Assembly (NCBI RefSeq): GCF_018603435.1
Contig: NZ_CP075682.1
Location: forward strand, 1,984,001-2,048,000
Direction: 5' to 3'
DNA: 64,000 nt
Source: Chryseobacterium sp. ZHDP1
GTDB lineage: Bacteria > Bacteroidota > Bacteroidia > Flavobacteriales > Weeksellaceae
The position numbers and the translations under genes were made by a program. Below, piece after piece: positions 1-8,434 of the stretch. The notes under the pieces were generated by a model. The model had not been told where the DNA came from and ran no database searches. It was given only the letters and a program-made list of their open reading frames with translations. Position 1 is the first letter of the stretch. The number at the start of each line of letters is the position of its first letter.

Positions 1-1659
1 ATACATTTTCTGTGCTTCTTTTTTAGCATCTATTTCGTGCTGTCTCTCATTGTAAGGTTTACTATTTTGATTCTCTATATATTCCCCTGTATCAGAATTT
101 TTTATTTTTTCCGTAAAATCCATTGAATTTTGAATAGAATGCACAGCTTCTTCTCCCCCTGTTTTTATATCTCCCATATTATTTCCTTTTTCTCCATCAG
201 TCATCTCTCCTACAGCATTAGCTATACCTATTTGTTTTTCACTTAAAACAATATGTGTCTCATTCCAATCAGACGTTTTATCATATTCTCCCGTATTTTT
301 GTTAAATGTCCCTATTGTATTCATTGATTTTGAAGAAACACTTCCAGTACTCTTCATTTCATTATACATTTTTCCTGTCATTGTTTCTCCATTAGCTCCA
401 GATCGGGAAAGATAGCCTGCTTCAGTTTTTGTATCATTACCACCTACATAATGAATATAGATAGTCCTTTCTGAGTCAACCATTTTCTGCCAAGTTTGTC
501 TTCCAGCCTCTGATTTAGATAGAGCACCTTGTAATCTTTTTGCATCGGCACTTTCAGGATTTCCAATTTTTAAAGGTCCACGCCCATCAGGGTCAATAAA
601 CATAATCGGGTTGTTGAACGCATAATTATATGGAGAGTGTCTTCTCATTTTCTCCGCGAGCGGATCCACGACGCCCCATCTACCGATGTCCGCCATATAA
701 AATCTCGCACCATAATCATACATGCCACTTTCCTGCAACTCCTTTCCATTGTACTTGTAATTTTTATATGAACTTGATCCAAAGAACGAATTTCCACTCT
801 TCAAATGATTCATTCCAAAAGGATAATAATCATTAGCATCCACAATTTCAAGAGCGCCTGCGCTGTTTTTCCCAAAACTTACCCTTGTATTTCCCAAGTG
901 ATCTTTATACTGGTAAATATATTGATTTTTTATGTAATCGTAAAATCCTTCTGAAGTCGGCAAAAACTGCAGTTCAGAATTCTTCAGCATTCCCACAGGT
1001 TCCAGACCTCCGATGTCCACAAGTCTGAATGCCTGCGTTTCCATGGCTCGTGAACTCTCAAGATTGGATGCTGAAAAAGACGAGCTTCCTCCGCCTCCGC
1101 CACCTGAATTAGTGATGTTCTGATACTGGAAGCCGTCAAGGTAATCGATGGTCTTCACAGAGGTTGTGTAGCCGTTAATTCCGGAAATCGTTGTGGTGTT
1201 TACCTTACGGAGCTTTGTTCCGTCGGCGCGGTATTTTGTGTCCAGTTTCACCATTTCAATGCCATCTCTGCTGTATTCCAGATGGTGGGGAAGGTTTAAA
1301 TGATTGTATTTAATCACACTGATTCCCTTATCCGGCATACTGATCATGTTTCCGTTCACATCATATCCGATGGTTTGTCCGCCGCCTTCGTATCCTGTTG
1401 CATTTTGTGCATAATCATTGATGCTGGTAAGCCTGTTGCTGGTATTGCCGGAAGCATAGATGTATTGCAGGTTATCAATCATGGTCGGCGTTGTATTCCC
1501 ATATTCCAGAACCGAGGTTCTGTAAAGACTGGTGATATTTCCGTTAAGATCATACGCTAACGATTCCGTATTTTCTTTACTGTTCGGGTTTTGGGGATTC
1601 TGGTAAAACCCTGCCGTTAACCTGTTAATTTTATCATACGCATACCCGTATCTTTTCGG
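1..1659 (-). CDS. 5'-truncated Rhs cassette (orphan 2), partial at left edge
   Basis: The minus strand is open from the homology break at 1659 to the window edge. It begins inside the Rhs core at a PKRYGYAYDKINRL-like stretch, with no signal peptide, DUF6443 region or credible start codon. From 655 to 1659 it is nearly collinear with 5500-6504 of the intact Rhs gene, including the Ser/Gly-rich linker and the core ending FIDPDGR. Beyond the core comes a unique C-terminus of about 200 residues in the window. It contains an HYVGGND stretch, then GGEEAVHSIQN (an EExxH pattern) and NERQHEIDA, which could be a variant zincin, though I cannot assign a family. It is probably a silent or displaced toxin cassette downstream of an intact Rhs gene. 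Expression would need readthrough, an internal start or recombination with the parent. Any immunity gene would lie left of the window. Confidence 0.75.
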
Positions 1660-1665
1660 AAACAA

Positions 1666-1722
1666 AACCCACCGGAATTGCGGTGGGTTCTTTTTGTTGC
1701 TCACAGATTACAAATCCGCGAG
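1666..1722. repeat. REP-like double hairpin at boundary of orphan cassette 2
   Basis: There are two adjacent stem-loops. The first is AACCCACCG-GAATTG-CGGTGGGTT (9-bp perfect stem). The second is CTCACAGATT-ACA-AATCCGCGAG, which pairs fully on the minus strand if two G-U wobbles are allowed. The same pair, in the same order and spacing, occurs at 4307-4358. The element starts 7 bp beyond the point where Rhs homology ends. GGATTTGTAATCC-type palindromes resemble REP sequences mobilised by IS200-like RAYT enzymes (from memory, not searched). The first hairpin could also terminate transcription from the upstream immunity gene. Confidence 0.6.
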
Positions 1723-1732
1723 AACAGGTATA

Positions 1733-2161
1733 CTATCGAAAAGATTTTGCTTTATTAGTATATTCAATTTTATAATTCCTTTTATTTTTTGCAACATATA
1801 TAAATTTATATTTAGGCAATTTTTCAGAATTTAATTTGATATATTTTTTATTATCAACTATAATTGAAACATCTTTATCGTTTTCTACTATGCAAGAACC
1901 TGCATAGCCTAACTGTTCAATTGTTTTTAGCTTTCTATCGAATACTATTTTACCGTTTACTTCTATTTGAAGTTTATTATCAAATGATTCGCAAAAATAT
2001 ATTATTGACTGATTGTTATTTAATTTTGTTTTCTCAAGTAAAGAAACTGAATTAATATCGCTTTTATCGACGTTTAATCTCTTTTCATAAATTGATCTTA
2101 CACCTTGACAACTTATTAAAAATAAAATTAAAAACAAAAATATTTTACTATTTACTTTCAT
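1733..2161 (-). CDS. Lipoprotein, putative immunity to the metalloprotease toxin
   Basis: This 142-residue protein starts with a lipoprotein signal peptide (LFLILFLISC, lipobox LISC at about residues 15-18). A Lys- and Asn-rich, mostly beta-looking mature part follows, with no family I recognise. Its start overlaps the stop of the upstream toxin cassette by one base (TAATG), so the two are almost certainly translationally coupled. Position, size and coupling are typical of an immunity gene. A membrane-anchored periplasmic protein would suit protection against a protease acting in the periplasm. The immunity role is inferred. A REP-like hairpin pair lies just beyond its stop. Confidence 0.7.
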   Translation of the reverse strand: MKVNSKIFLFLILFLISCQGVRSIYEKRLNVDKSDINSVSLLEKTKLNNNQSIIYFCESFDNKLQIEVNGKIVFDRKLKTIEQLGYAGSCIVENDKDVSIIVDNKKYIKLNSEKLPKYKFIYVAKNKRNYKIEYTNKAKSFR

Positions 2162-4269
2162 TATTTAGTCTTTTTTTGTTGTTTTTCTACTAATTTAATA
2201 ACTTGCGTTCTTTGAGTTGGACTGATCTGAGTACCCCCTGGCGATTGTGATTCTCGCATTAAACTTTTTGGATTTTTTACAGTTTCTTTATCATTATGTT
2301 TTAATCCTAAAACATGACCATCTTCATGAGCTCCTGTAACTGCAACTGCTGAACGATCTTTTGTAAAATCAATATATCCGTCTTTAGTCCATTCTATTCC
2401 TGTTGTTCTTCCAACACCTATTTGTGTTCTATTTGATTGTGTATCTCCAATTTTATCTGTCAAGCCATCTGTAGTTGCAAGTACTCTAGTACGATCATTT
2501 TCGTTTAAATTCTCTGCTCCTTCTACACCTGTTAAATCATATCCCATATTATAATCCCAGATAATAGATGCTTTATCGCTTTGAGTGAAAGTAATGTTTA
2601 CTTGATTTCCTTCAGAATCCTTGCCCCCAAAAGAGGAAATAATTTGTTGCTCTCGTTCTTTTGCTAATGTTGCTACTTGCTGATTTGTGAGAGCATTAAT
2701 TGTATTATTAGTCAATTTATAAGTAAGGTGAAGATTGACCGTTTTATCTTCTAAATTTCTACTTGCAACCCATTCTAAACCTTCCAATTCTCTACCATCA
2801 ACAACTCTGTTTTCTGCAAAGGCATAAGTAGAATTATATGGGAAGGATTCTGCTAAAGGATCAATATTAAAGAATCTTCCTACATCCGGCATATAATTTC
2901 GCCACTTAAACGAATAAAAACCAGTCTCCTGTAATTCCTGTGACTGATATTTGTAATTTTTATACGAACTCGCCCCAAAGAACGAATTTCCACTTTTTAG
3001 GTGATTCATTCCAAAAGGATAGTAATCATTAACATCCACAATTTCTAGAACTCCTGCGCTGTTTCTTCCGAAACTTACCCTTGTATTTCCCAAGTGATCT
3101 TTGTACTGGTAAATATATTGATTTTTTACATAATCATAAAATCCTTCTGCCGTCGGGAAGAATTGTAAGTCAGGAGTCTTTATGGTAAGCAGTGTATTGG
3201 TGCCTGTAAGATCAACCAAGCTAAAAGCCTGCGGCTCAAAAGCTCTTGAAGTCATCATCATTTCAGTACTTCCGCCACCGCCTGTATTTCCACCTGTTGT
3301 ACTGAAATACTGGAAACCATCCAGATAATCTGTTGTTTCCTTAGTGGTAGTTGTCCCTATAATTCCTATCGAAGTTTTCGTAGTTTCCTTTCTTACCTTG
3401 CTTCCGTCTGCTCTATATTTTGTGGCAATATCGGTGGTTAGCTGTCCCAGATTAATTGTTAACGAATTGGGCAGATTCATATAATTATAACCGATGGCTG
3501 TAATGCTTTTATCGATCATATTTTTCATGTTTCCGTTCACATCATACCCAATGGTATTTCCCGCTGTTCCTTCATATCCGGTAGAGTTTCCGCTGATGTC
3601 TTTAATTTTAGTTGCTCTGTTTCCGGTATAATCGTAAGTAAGATTATCAATTACCGTTGCTGTAGTGCTTCCGTTTTCCATCACCGAAGTCCTGTAAAGG
3701 CTGGAAATATTCCCATTCAGGTCATACACCAGAGATTCCATATTTTCCTTGCTGTAAGGATTCTGTGGATTCTGGTAAAACCCGGCTGTAAGCCTGTTAA
3801 TTTTATCATAGGCATACCCGTATCTTTTCGGGGTTGTTGATGGATTTGCCCCAATAGATTCTACGGCTCTCCAGTCTACCTCTGTAATATTCCCGTTGTA
3901 TTTCGGGACAACATTCTTTCCTGAAAACTGAGCTGTATCCGGATTTTCGATCCCCTCGCGACTGGTATATTTTATTTTGTAGGAAAACAGTTTTCCGCCA
4001 AGATCCGTTGCCGCCATCTGGTTTTTGTTGATGTCTGTCATCCATCCGCGGATGTTGTAGGTGTAATCGATGCTCTGAAGATTATTTCCTACTTTCTTGT
4101 TCACAAGCTGTGACAGGTCGTTGTAGGTGTTTTCGGCAAGCAGTTCTTCAGGATTATTGTCTACCTGATGGTAATGTTTTACCAACCTGTTTTGGGAATC
4201 GTACTCAAATCTTTCCTGTACCGTTACCCCGACTTCGCCCTGCTTTCTGAGGTTAAAAATGAAAAGCAT
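2161..4269 (-). CDS. 5'-truncated Rhs cassette (orphan 1) with metzincin-like toxin domain
   Basis: This 702-residue ORF matches the intact Rhs protein from the LRKQGEVGV stretch onward. Its first five residues (MLFIF) come from unrelated sequence, so the start is accidental or remodelled, and there is no signal peptide. Residues about 1-500 are YD/Rhs repeats and the Rhs core, including YQYKDHLGNTRVSFGR and YYPFGMNH. The core end differs from the other two copies (RFFNIDPLAESFPYNSTYAFAENR). The C-terminal 200 residues carry GAHEDGHVLGLKH at about 646-658, an exact HExxHxxGxxH metzincin zinc site, followed by a possible Met-turn (SLM) at about 669-671. This predicts a secreted zinc protease toxin. 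The lipoprotein gene downstream is the probable immunity partner. Whether the gene is translated in this truncated form is unclear. Confidence 0.8.
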   Translation of the reverse strand: MLFIFNLRKQGEVGVTVQERFEYDSQNRLVKHYHQVDNNPEELLAENTYNDLSQLVNKKVGNNLQSIDYTYNIRGWMTDINKNQMAATDLGGKLFSYKIKYTSREGIENPDTAQFSGKNVVPKYNGNITEVDWRAVESIGANPSTTPKRYGYAYDKINRLTAGFYQNPQNPYSKENMESLVYDLNGNISSLYRTSVMENGSTTATVIDNLTYDYTGNRATKIKDISGNSTGYEGTAGNTIGYDVNGNMKNMIDKSITAIGYNYMNLPNSLTINLGQLTTDIATKYRADGSKVRKETTKTSIGIIGTTTTKETTDYLDGFQYFSTTGGNTGGGGSTEMMMTSRAFEPQAFSLVDLTGTNTLLTIKTPDLQFFPTAEGFYDYVKNQYIYQYKDHLGNTRVSFGRNSAGVLEIVDVNDYYPFGMNHLKSGNSFFGASSYKNYKYQSQELQETGFYSFKWRNYMPDVGRFFNIDPLAESFPYNSTYAFAENRVVDGRELEGLEWVASRNLEDKTVNLHLTYKLTNNTINALTNQQVATLAKEREQQIISSFGGKDSEGNQVNITFTQSDKASIIWDYNMGYDLTGVEGAENLNENDRTRVLATTDGLTDKIGDTQSNRTQIGVGRTTGIEWTKDGYIDFTKDRSAVAVTGAHEDGHVLGLKHNDKETVKNPKSLMRESQSPGGTQISPTQRTQVIKLVEKQQKKTK

Positions 4270-4306
4270 TTTATCTTGTGCTGCTGTGCTGCTCTTTATA
4301 ACATAA

Positions 4307-4358
4307 AACCCACTGCTTCGCGATGGGTTATTTATTATTGCTCACGGATTACAAATCC
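4307..4358. repeat. REP-like double hairpin between full Rhs module and orphan 1
   Basis: This is the second copy of the hairpin pair found at 1666-1722. It consists of an imperfect AACCCA...TGGGTT stem and GGATT-ACA-AATCC, joined by a similar TTATTGCTCAC segment. Its last base falls in the stop codon of the immunity gene that ends at 4358. The Rhs homology of orphan 1 ends at 4253, about 50 bp away. The element therefore separates two toxin-immunity modules and may act as a recombination landmark or terminator. Confidence 0.6.
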
Positions 4359-4675
4359 TAAAAATAGAAATGAATACTAGTTTCATATAATAAAGCGAGT
4401 TCAAACATTTTATTGATCTCTTCTGCGTCGTTAGTTTTCTTCAATTCATTCAATGAAAGACGTATTAAATTTAAATCTGTAATATGTTCATCTTCAAAAT
4501 CATCAATATTACTGTTTGCTACTTTATTAATAAGAGTAAATATATTTGCATTCAATAGCTTTTCAAATTCATCACTCTCAAGATTTAATTCTACAAGTTG
4601 ATCTGGATTTGCTGTATCATAATCCAAAGCAATTTCAGCTTCTTTATTTTTTGGTACTATTATTATTTTTGACAT
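4358..4675 (-). CDS. Small acidic protein, putative Rhs immunity protein
   Basis: A 105-residue cytosolic protein without signal peptide or membrane segment, strongly acidic (many Asp and Glu) and mostly helical by eye. It starts two bases after the stop of the intact Rhs gene, so it is co-transcribed and probably coupled. Small acidic proteins directly after an Rhs toxin tip are usually cognate immunity proteins, often against nucleases. I do not recognise a named immunity family, so the function is inferred from context. Its stop codon abuts the REP-like hairpin element. Confidence 0.75.
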   Translation of the reverse strand: MSKIIIVPKNKEAEIALDYDTANPDQLVELNLESDEFEKLLNANIFTLINKVANSNIDDFEDEHITDLNLIRLSLNELKKTNDAEEINKMFELALLYETSIHFYF

Positions 4676-4677
4676 AT

Positions 4678-7600
4678 TTAATCAATATTATTAAAATGAG
4701 TTACTTGATTATATTCACCTTGACTTCTTCCTAATTGTTTTCCATTTACAGTTTTATTATTCGGAACATTTCCATCTAGATCCAAATATACTCTTCTTCC
4801 AGATAAATTAGTATCTTCTATTCTAAAGTAATTTCCTGCATTATCATAAACAACCTGTAATCCTGTTTCAGAATTATTATAAATAGTCTTCCCTGTAGTA
4901 GTTGTTACTCCTTGTGATTCTGGGGCAATTTTTTGTATTGTCTCTGATAAACTAGCACTTTCCCATTGAGAAGAATACTGCGCAGCTCTTTCAGCACCAC
5001 CACCTCCAATTAAAGAATTCATTTGTGATCTGGAAAGTTGCGATCCATTTAAAGAGCTAGTCGATGATTCAGTTTCCACTACTCTCGCTCCTTTAGCAGC
5101 TCCAGCAATTCGCCCTGTACCCTCTGCTACTGCTACTGCTAAACCTTGAGCTCCAAGAGTACCTAAAGCTTTACCGTCTCCTTTCGCTGCTTTAAACACA
5201 TTTTTAACCATATCCGTCGTACCCATATGGGTCAAATTGGTTATTTTATCAACAGCAGAACTATATTTACCAGCTTTTGCATCATTTATTGCTGTGCCAA
5301 TAGTTGTTCCAATTACTTTCCCTGGTCTTGCTGCCAATTGAATACTACCTACGACTATATTTTTTGCTTCCTGTTTAAAGCCTGTCCAAACGCTATTCCA
5401 ATATTTTCCACAACATTGAGCTTCTCTACCATCAGGATCAATAAACATAATCGGATTATTGACAGCATAGTTATAAGGTGTAAATCGTCTTGACTTTTCT
5501 GCCAGTTCATCCACTACACCCCAGCGTCCGATGTCTGCCATATAAAACCTTGCGCCGTAATCATACATGCCACTTTCCTGCAACTCTTTTCCGTTGTATT
5601 TATAATTCTTATACGAACTTGATCCAAAGAAAGAATTTCCACTTTTTAGGTGATTCATTCCGAAAGGATAATAATCATTAGCATCCACAATTTCAAGAGC
5701 GCCTGCGCTGTTTCTTCCGAAACTTACCCTTGTATTTCCCAAGTGATCTTTATACTGGTAAATATATTGATCTTTTTGGTAATCATAAAATCCTTCTGCA
5801 GTTGGGAAAAATTGTAGGTCAGAATTTTTAATCATTCCGATAGGTTCCAGACCTCCGATGTCCACAAGACTGAACGCCTGCGTCTCCATCGCTCTGGAAC
5901 TCTCAAGATTGGATGCTGAAAAAGACGAGCTTCCTCCGCCTCCGCCACCTGAATTAGTGATGTTCTGATACTGGAAGCCGTCAAGGTAATCAATGGTCTT
6001 TACAGAGGTTGTGTAGCCATTAATTCCGGAAATCGTTGTGGTGTTTACCTTACGGAGCTTTGTTCCGTCGGCGCGGTATTTTGTGTCCAGTTTCACCATT
6101 TCAATGCCGTCCCTGCTGTATTCCAGATGATGGGGAAGGTTTAAATGATTGTATTTAATCATACTGATTCCCTTATCCGGCATACTGATCATGTTTCCGT
6201 TCACATCATACCCGATGGTTTGTCCGCCGCCTTCGTATCCTGTTGCATTTTGTGCATGATCATTGATGTTGGTAAGCCTGTTGCTGATATTGCCGGAAGC
6301 ATAGATGTATTGCAGGTTATCAATCATGGTCGGCGTTGTATTCCCATATTCCAGAACCGAGGTTCTGTACAGACTGGTGATATTTCCGTTCAGATCATAC
6401 GCTAACGATTCCGTATTTTCTTTACTGTTTGGTTTTTGGGGATTCTGGTAAAACCCTGCCGTTAACCTGTTAATTTTATCATAGGCATACCCGTATCTTT
6501 TCGGGGTTGTTGATGGATTGGCACCAATAGATTCTACAGCTCTCCAATCTACCTCGGCAATATTTCCGTTGTATTTCGGGACAACATTCTTTCCTGAAAA
6601 CTGTGCTGTATCCGGATTTTCGATCCCGTCGCGACTGGTATATTTTATCTTGTAGGAAAACAGTTTTCCTCCAAGATCGGTAGCCGCCATCTGGTTTTTG
6701 TTGATCTCCGTCATCCAGCCGCGGATGTTGTAATCGTAATCGATGCTTTGCAGGGGCGCAGAACCCGATGTAGAGCCTACTTTCTTGTTCACAAGCTGGG
6801 ACAGATCGTTGTAGGTATTTTCGGTCAAAAGAATCTCAGCATTATTATCTACCTGATGGTAATGTTTTACCAACCTGTTCTGGGAATCGTACTCAAATCT
6901 TTCCTGTACCGTTACCCCGACTTCGCCCTGCTTTCTGAGGTGATAGGTATTGGTTTTTAAAGGAACCCCAACAAAATCCAGTTCAGTTTCGGTGTTGGTA
7001 TACCCTCCGAGATGGTTGGTGCTTTTGGTGGCAATGGCTCTTCCCATCGAATCGTAATAGCTGTAGGTTTTCGTCCAGTTGTTGTCCTCGATGTTTTTAA
7101 CGTAGGCAGCGGTTAAAATTCCCATCGTGGAAGCATCTTCACTGCTTCCCAGCGTCTGTTTCATCGTATGCTGTCCCAGAACCGTTGCCGGAACTGCCGG
7201 AGCTTCGGGAGGATAGGTATCGTAATAATTAACCGAAAGCAGGGTCATGCTTCCTGTAGGAAATGCCTGTTTGTCGTAGTACACATCCAGTCCCTGCAGA
7301 TTAAAGGAGGTGGAGGTTCTTCTTTCGGTATTGTAAGGATTGGCGGTCATGCTGTTCAGGGCATTCTGCATTACCTGTCTCGATGCGGTGTTGGAGAAGA
7401 AACCGGTATACGCCACTCTTCCGAACTCATCATATTTGGTAAAAAGCCAGCCTTTGCTTCCGAAGTTATTGTTTACTGTTCTCAGGATCGCATCCTGTGT
7501 GAGCACCACACGGTCCTGTTTATCGTACACCATCAGTTCCCACTCTTTTCCGGGCAGTCTTTTTTCAACCAGACGGTCTCTGCCGTCGTACCGGTACTGG

Positions 7601-8427
7601 TAGCAGAGCTCGTTTAAAATCGCATCCGTAATCAGGTTACTGTTATCTGAAATCTGTTTTACCGCTTTCGGGGAAAGGACGAAAGCCAGCTGGTTGTATT
7701 CGTTGTACACGTAATACGTGTCCACATTCTGTGCCCCGTCATTTCTGCGGATCAGAATCGTCTGTCCCTGTCCGTTTTTAAATTCCGTTACAGGGTTTCC
7801 GTCTTCATCGGTTACGGTGTTTTTATACAGTGTTGATGCGGGATAATATCCCGAATTATCCGTAGAAACCGAAAGCGTGGAAACCATGGTGGAAACATTG
7901 TTCACGGTACTGGTGGTTGTACTGGTGATAAATTTCTTCACCTCTGTTCCCAGGTTGGTTTCGTACTTCAGCTTCCGGGTGTGTCCCGAGCTCATCTTCC
8001 ATGGCTCTCCCGGGCTTGCCTGCTGCAATACCCTGTCCAGCGGGGAGTTTTCCATTTCCTTTTCAGAATATGCATTGGAAACCCCGTAATAGGAGTTGGC
8101 TGCCGTTTCATCGGTAATTCCGGTATGGATGGAGGAGTTCTGGGTCGTAGCAGGAACGGGAAGGATGTTTTTCACCTGTCTTCCGAAGCCGTCATAGGTA
8201 ACGGGGGTTACCAGGTCTTTTCCGCCGGGTGTCGCTTTTACACTGATGATCTGCTTGGGTCTTCCCAGACCGTCAAAGTAAGTGATGGTCTCGGATTTCC
8301 GGCTGCAGTCGTCATTCAGACAGCTCCGGGACTGTATGTAGTTCTCGTTCTGGGACTGTGCGAAGGACATCGCGGCAATGCTCAGCCCCAACAGGGAGAA
8401 TGTTTTGGTGGTACTGTATTTTCTCAT
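4678..8427 (-). CDS. DUF6443 domain Rhs repeat-core protein with C-terminal toxin-like domain
   Basis: This is the 1249-residue intact member of the Rhs cluster. A signal peptide (LLGLSIAAMSFAQ, residues about 13-25) is followed by a DUF6443-type region to about residue 160 (YFDGLGRPKQ, VTYDGFGRQV). Many YD/Rhs repeats follow, then the Rhs core (YQYKDHLGNTRVSFGR ... NNPIMFIDPDGRE) ending near residue 1002. The last 247 residues are a variable tip: a Gly/Ala-rich helical segment, then a compact end with DLDGNVPNNK and GRSQGEYNQVTHFNN. I cannot assign the tip to a toxin family; a nuclease is possible given the acidic partner protein. The core has VDELAEK where orphan 2 has VDPLAEK. It follows the SpvB-like gene by 7 bp, so it lies in one operon with it. 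Secretion, possibly through the T9SS, is inferred. Confidence 0.9.
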   Translation of the reverse strand: MRKYSTTKTFSLLGLSIAAMSFAQSQNENYIQSRSCLNDDCSRKSETITYFDGLGRPKQIISVKATPGGKDLVTPVTYDGFGRQVKNILPVPATTQNSSIHTGITDETAANSYYGVSNAYSEKEMENSPLDRVLQQASPGEPWKMSSGHTRKLKYETNLGTEVKKFITSTTTSTVNNVSTMVSTLSVSTDNSGYYPASTLYKNTVTDEDGNPVTEFKNGQGQTILIRRNDGAQNVDTYYVYNEYNQLAFVLSPKAVKQISDNSNLITDAILNELCYQYRYDGRDRLVEKRLPGKEWELMVYDKQDRVVLTQDAILRTVNNNFGSKGWLFTKYDEFGRVAYTGFFSNTASRQVMQNALNSMTANPYNTERRTSTSFNLQGLDVYYDKQAFPTGSMTLLSVNYYDTYPPEAPAVPATVLGQHTMKQTLGSSEDASTMGILTAAYVKNIEDNNWTKTYSYYDSMGRAIATKSTNHLGGYTNTETELDFVGVPLKTNTYHLRKQGEVGVTVQERFEYDSQNRLVKHYHQVDNNAEILLTENTYNDLSQLVNKKVGSTSGSAPLQSIDYDYNIRGWMTEINKNQMAATDLGGKLFSYKIKYTSRDGIENPDTAQFSGKNVVPKYNGNIAEVDWRAVESIGANPSTTPKRYGYAYDKINRLTAGFYQNPQKPNSKENTESLAYDLNGNITSLYRTSVLEYGNTTPTMIDNLQYIYASGNISNRLTNINDHAQNATGYEGGGQTIGYDVNGNMISMPDKGISMIKYNHLNLPHHLEYSRDGIEMVKLDTKYRADGTKLRKVNTTTISGINGYTTSVKTIDYLDGFQYQNITNSGGGGGGSSSFSASNLESSRAMETQAFSLVDIGGLEPIGMIKNSDLQFFPTAEGFYDYQKDQYIYQYKDHLGNTRVSFGRNSAGALEIVDANDYYPFGMNHLKSGNSFFGSSSYKNYKYNGKELQESGMYDYGARFYMADIGRWGVVDELAEKSRRFTPYNYAVNNPIMFIDPDGREAQCCGKYWNSVWTGFKQEAKNIVVGSIQLAARPGKVIGTTIGTAINDAKAGKYSSAVDKITNLTHMGTTDMVKNVFKAAKGDGKALGTLGAQGLAVAVAEGTGRIAGAAKGARVVETESSTSSLNGSQLSRSQMNSLIGGGGAERAAQYSSQWESASLSETIQKIAPESQGVTTTTGKTIYNNSETGLQVVYDNAGNYFRIEDTNLSGRRVYLDLDGNVPNNKTVNGKQLGRSQGEYNQVTHFNNID

Positions 8428-8434
8428 GTTTGTG

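Noticed and set aside
630..1560. Plus-strand ORFs opposite the Rhs genes (also around 5227-8632)
   Set aside because: They are antisense shadows of Rhs coding sequence; the minus frame carries clear Rhs motifs.
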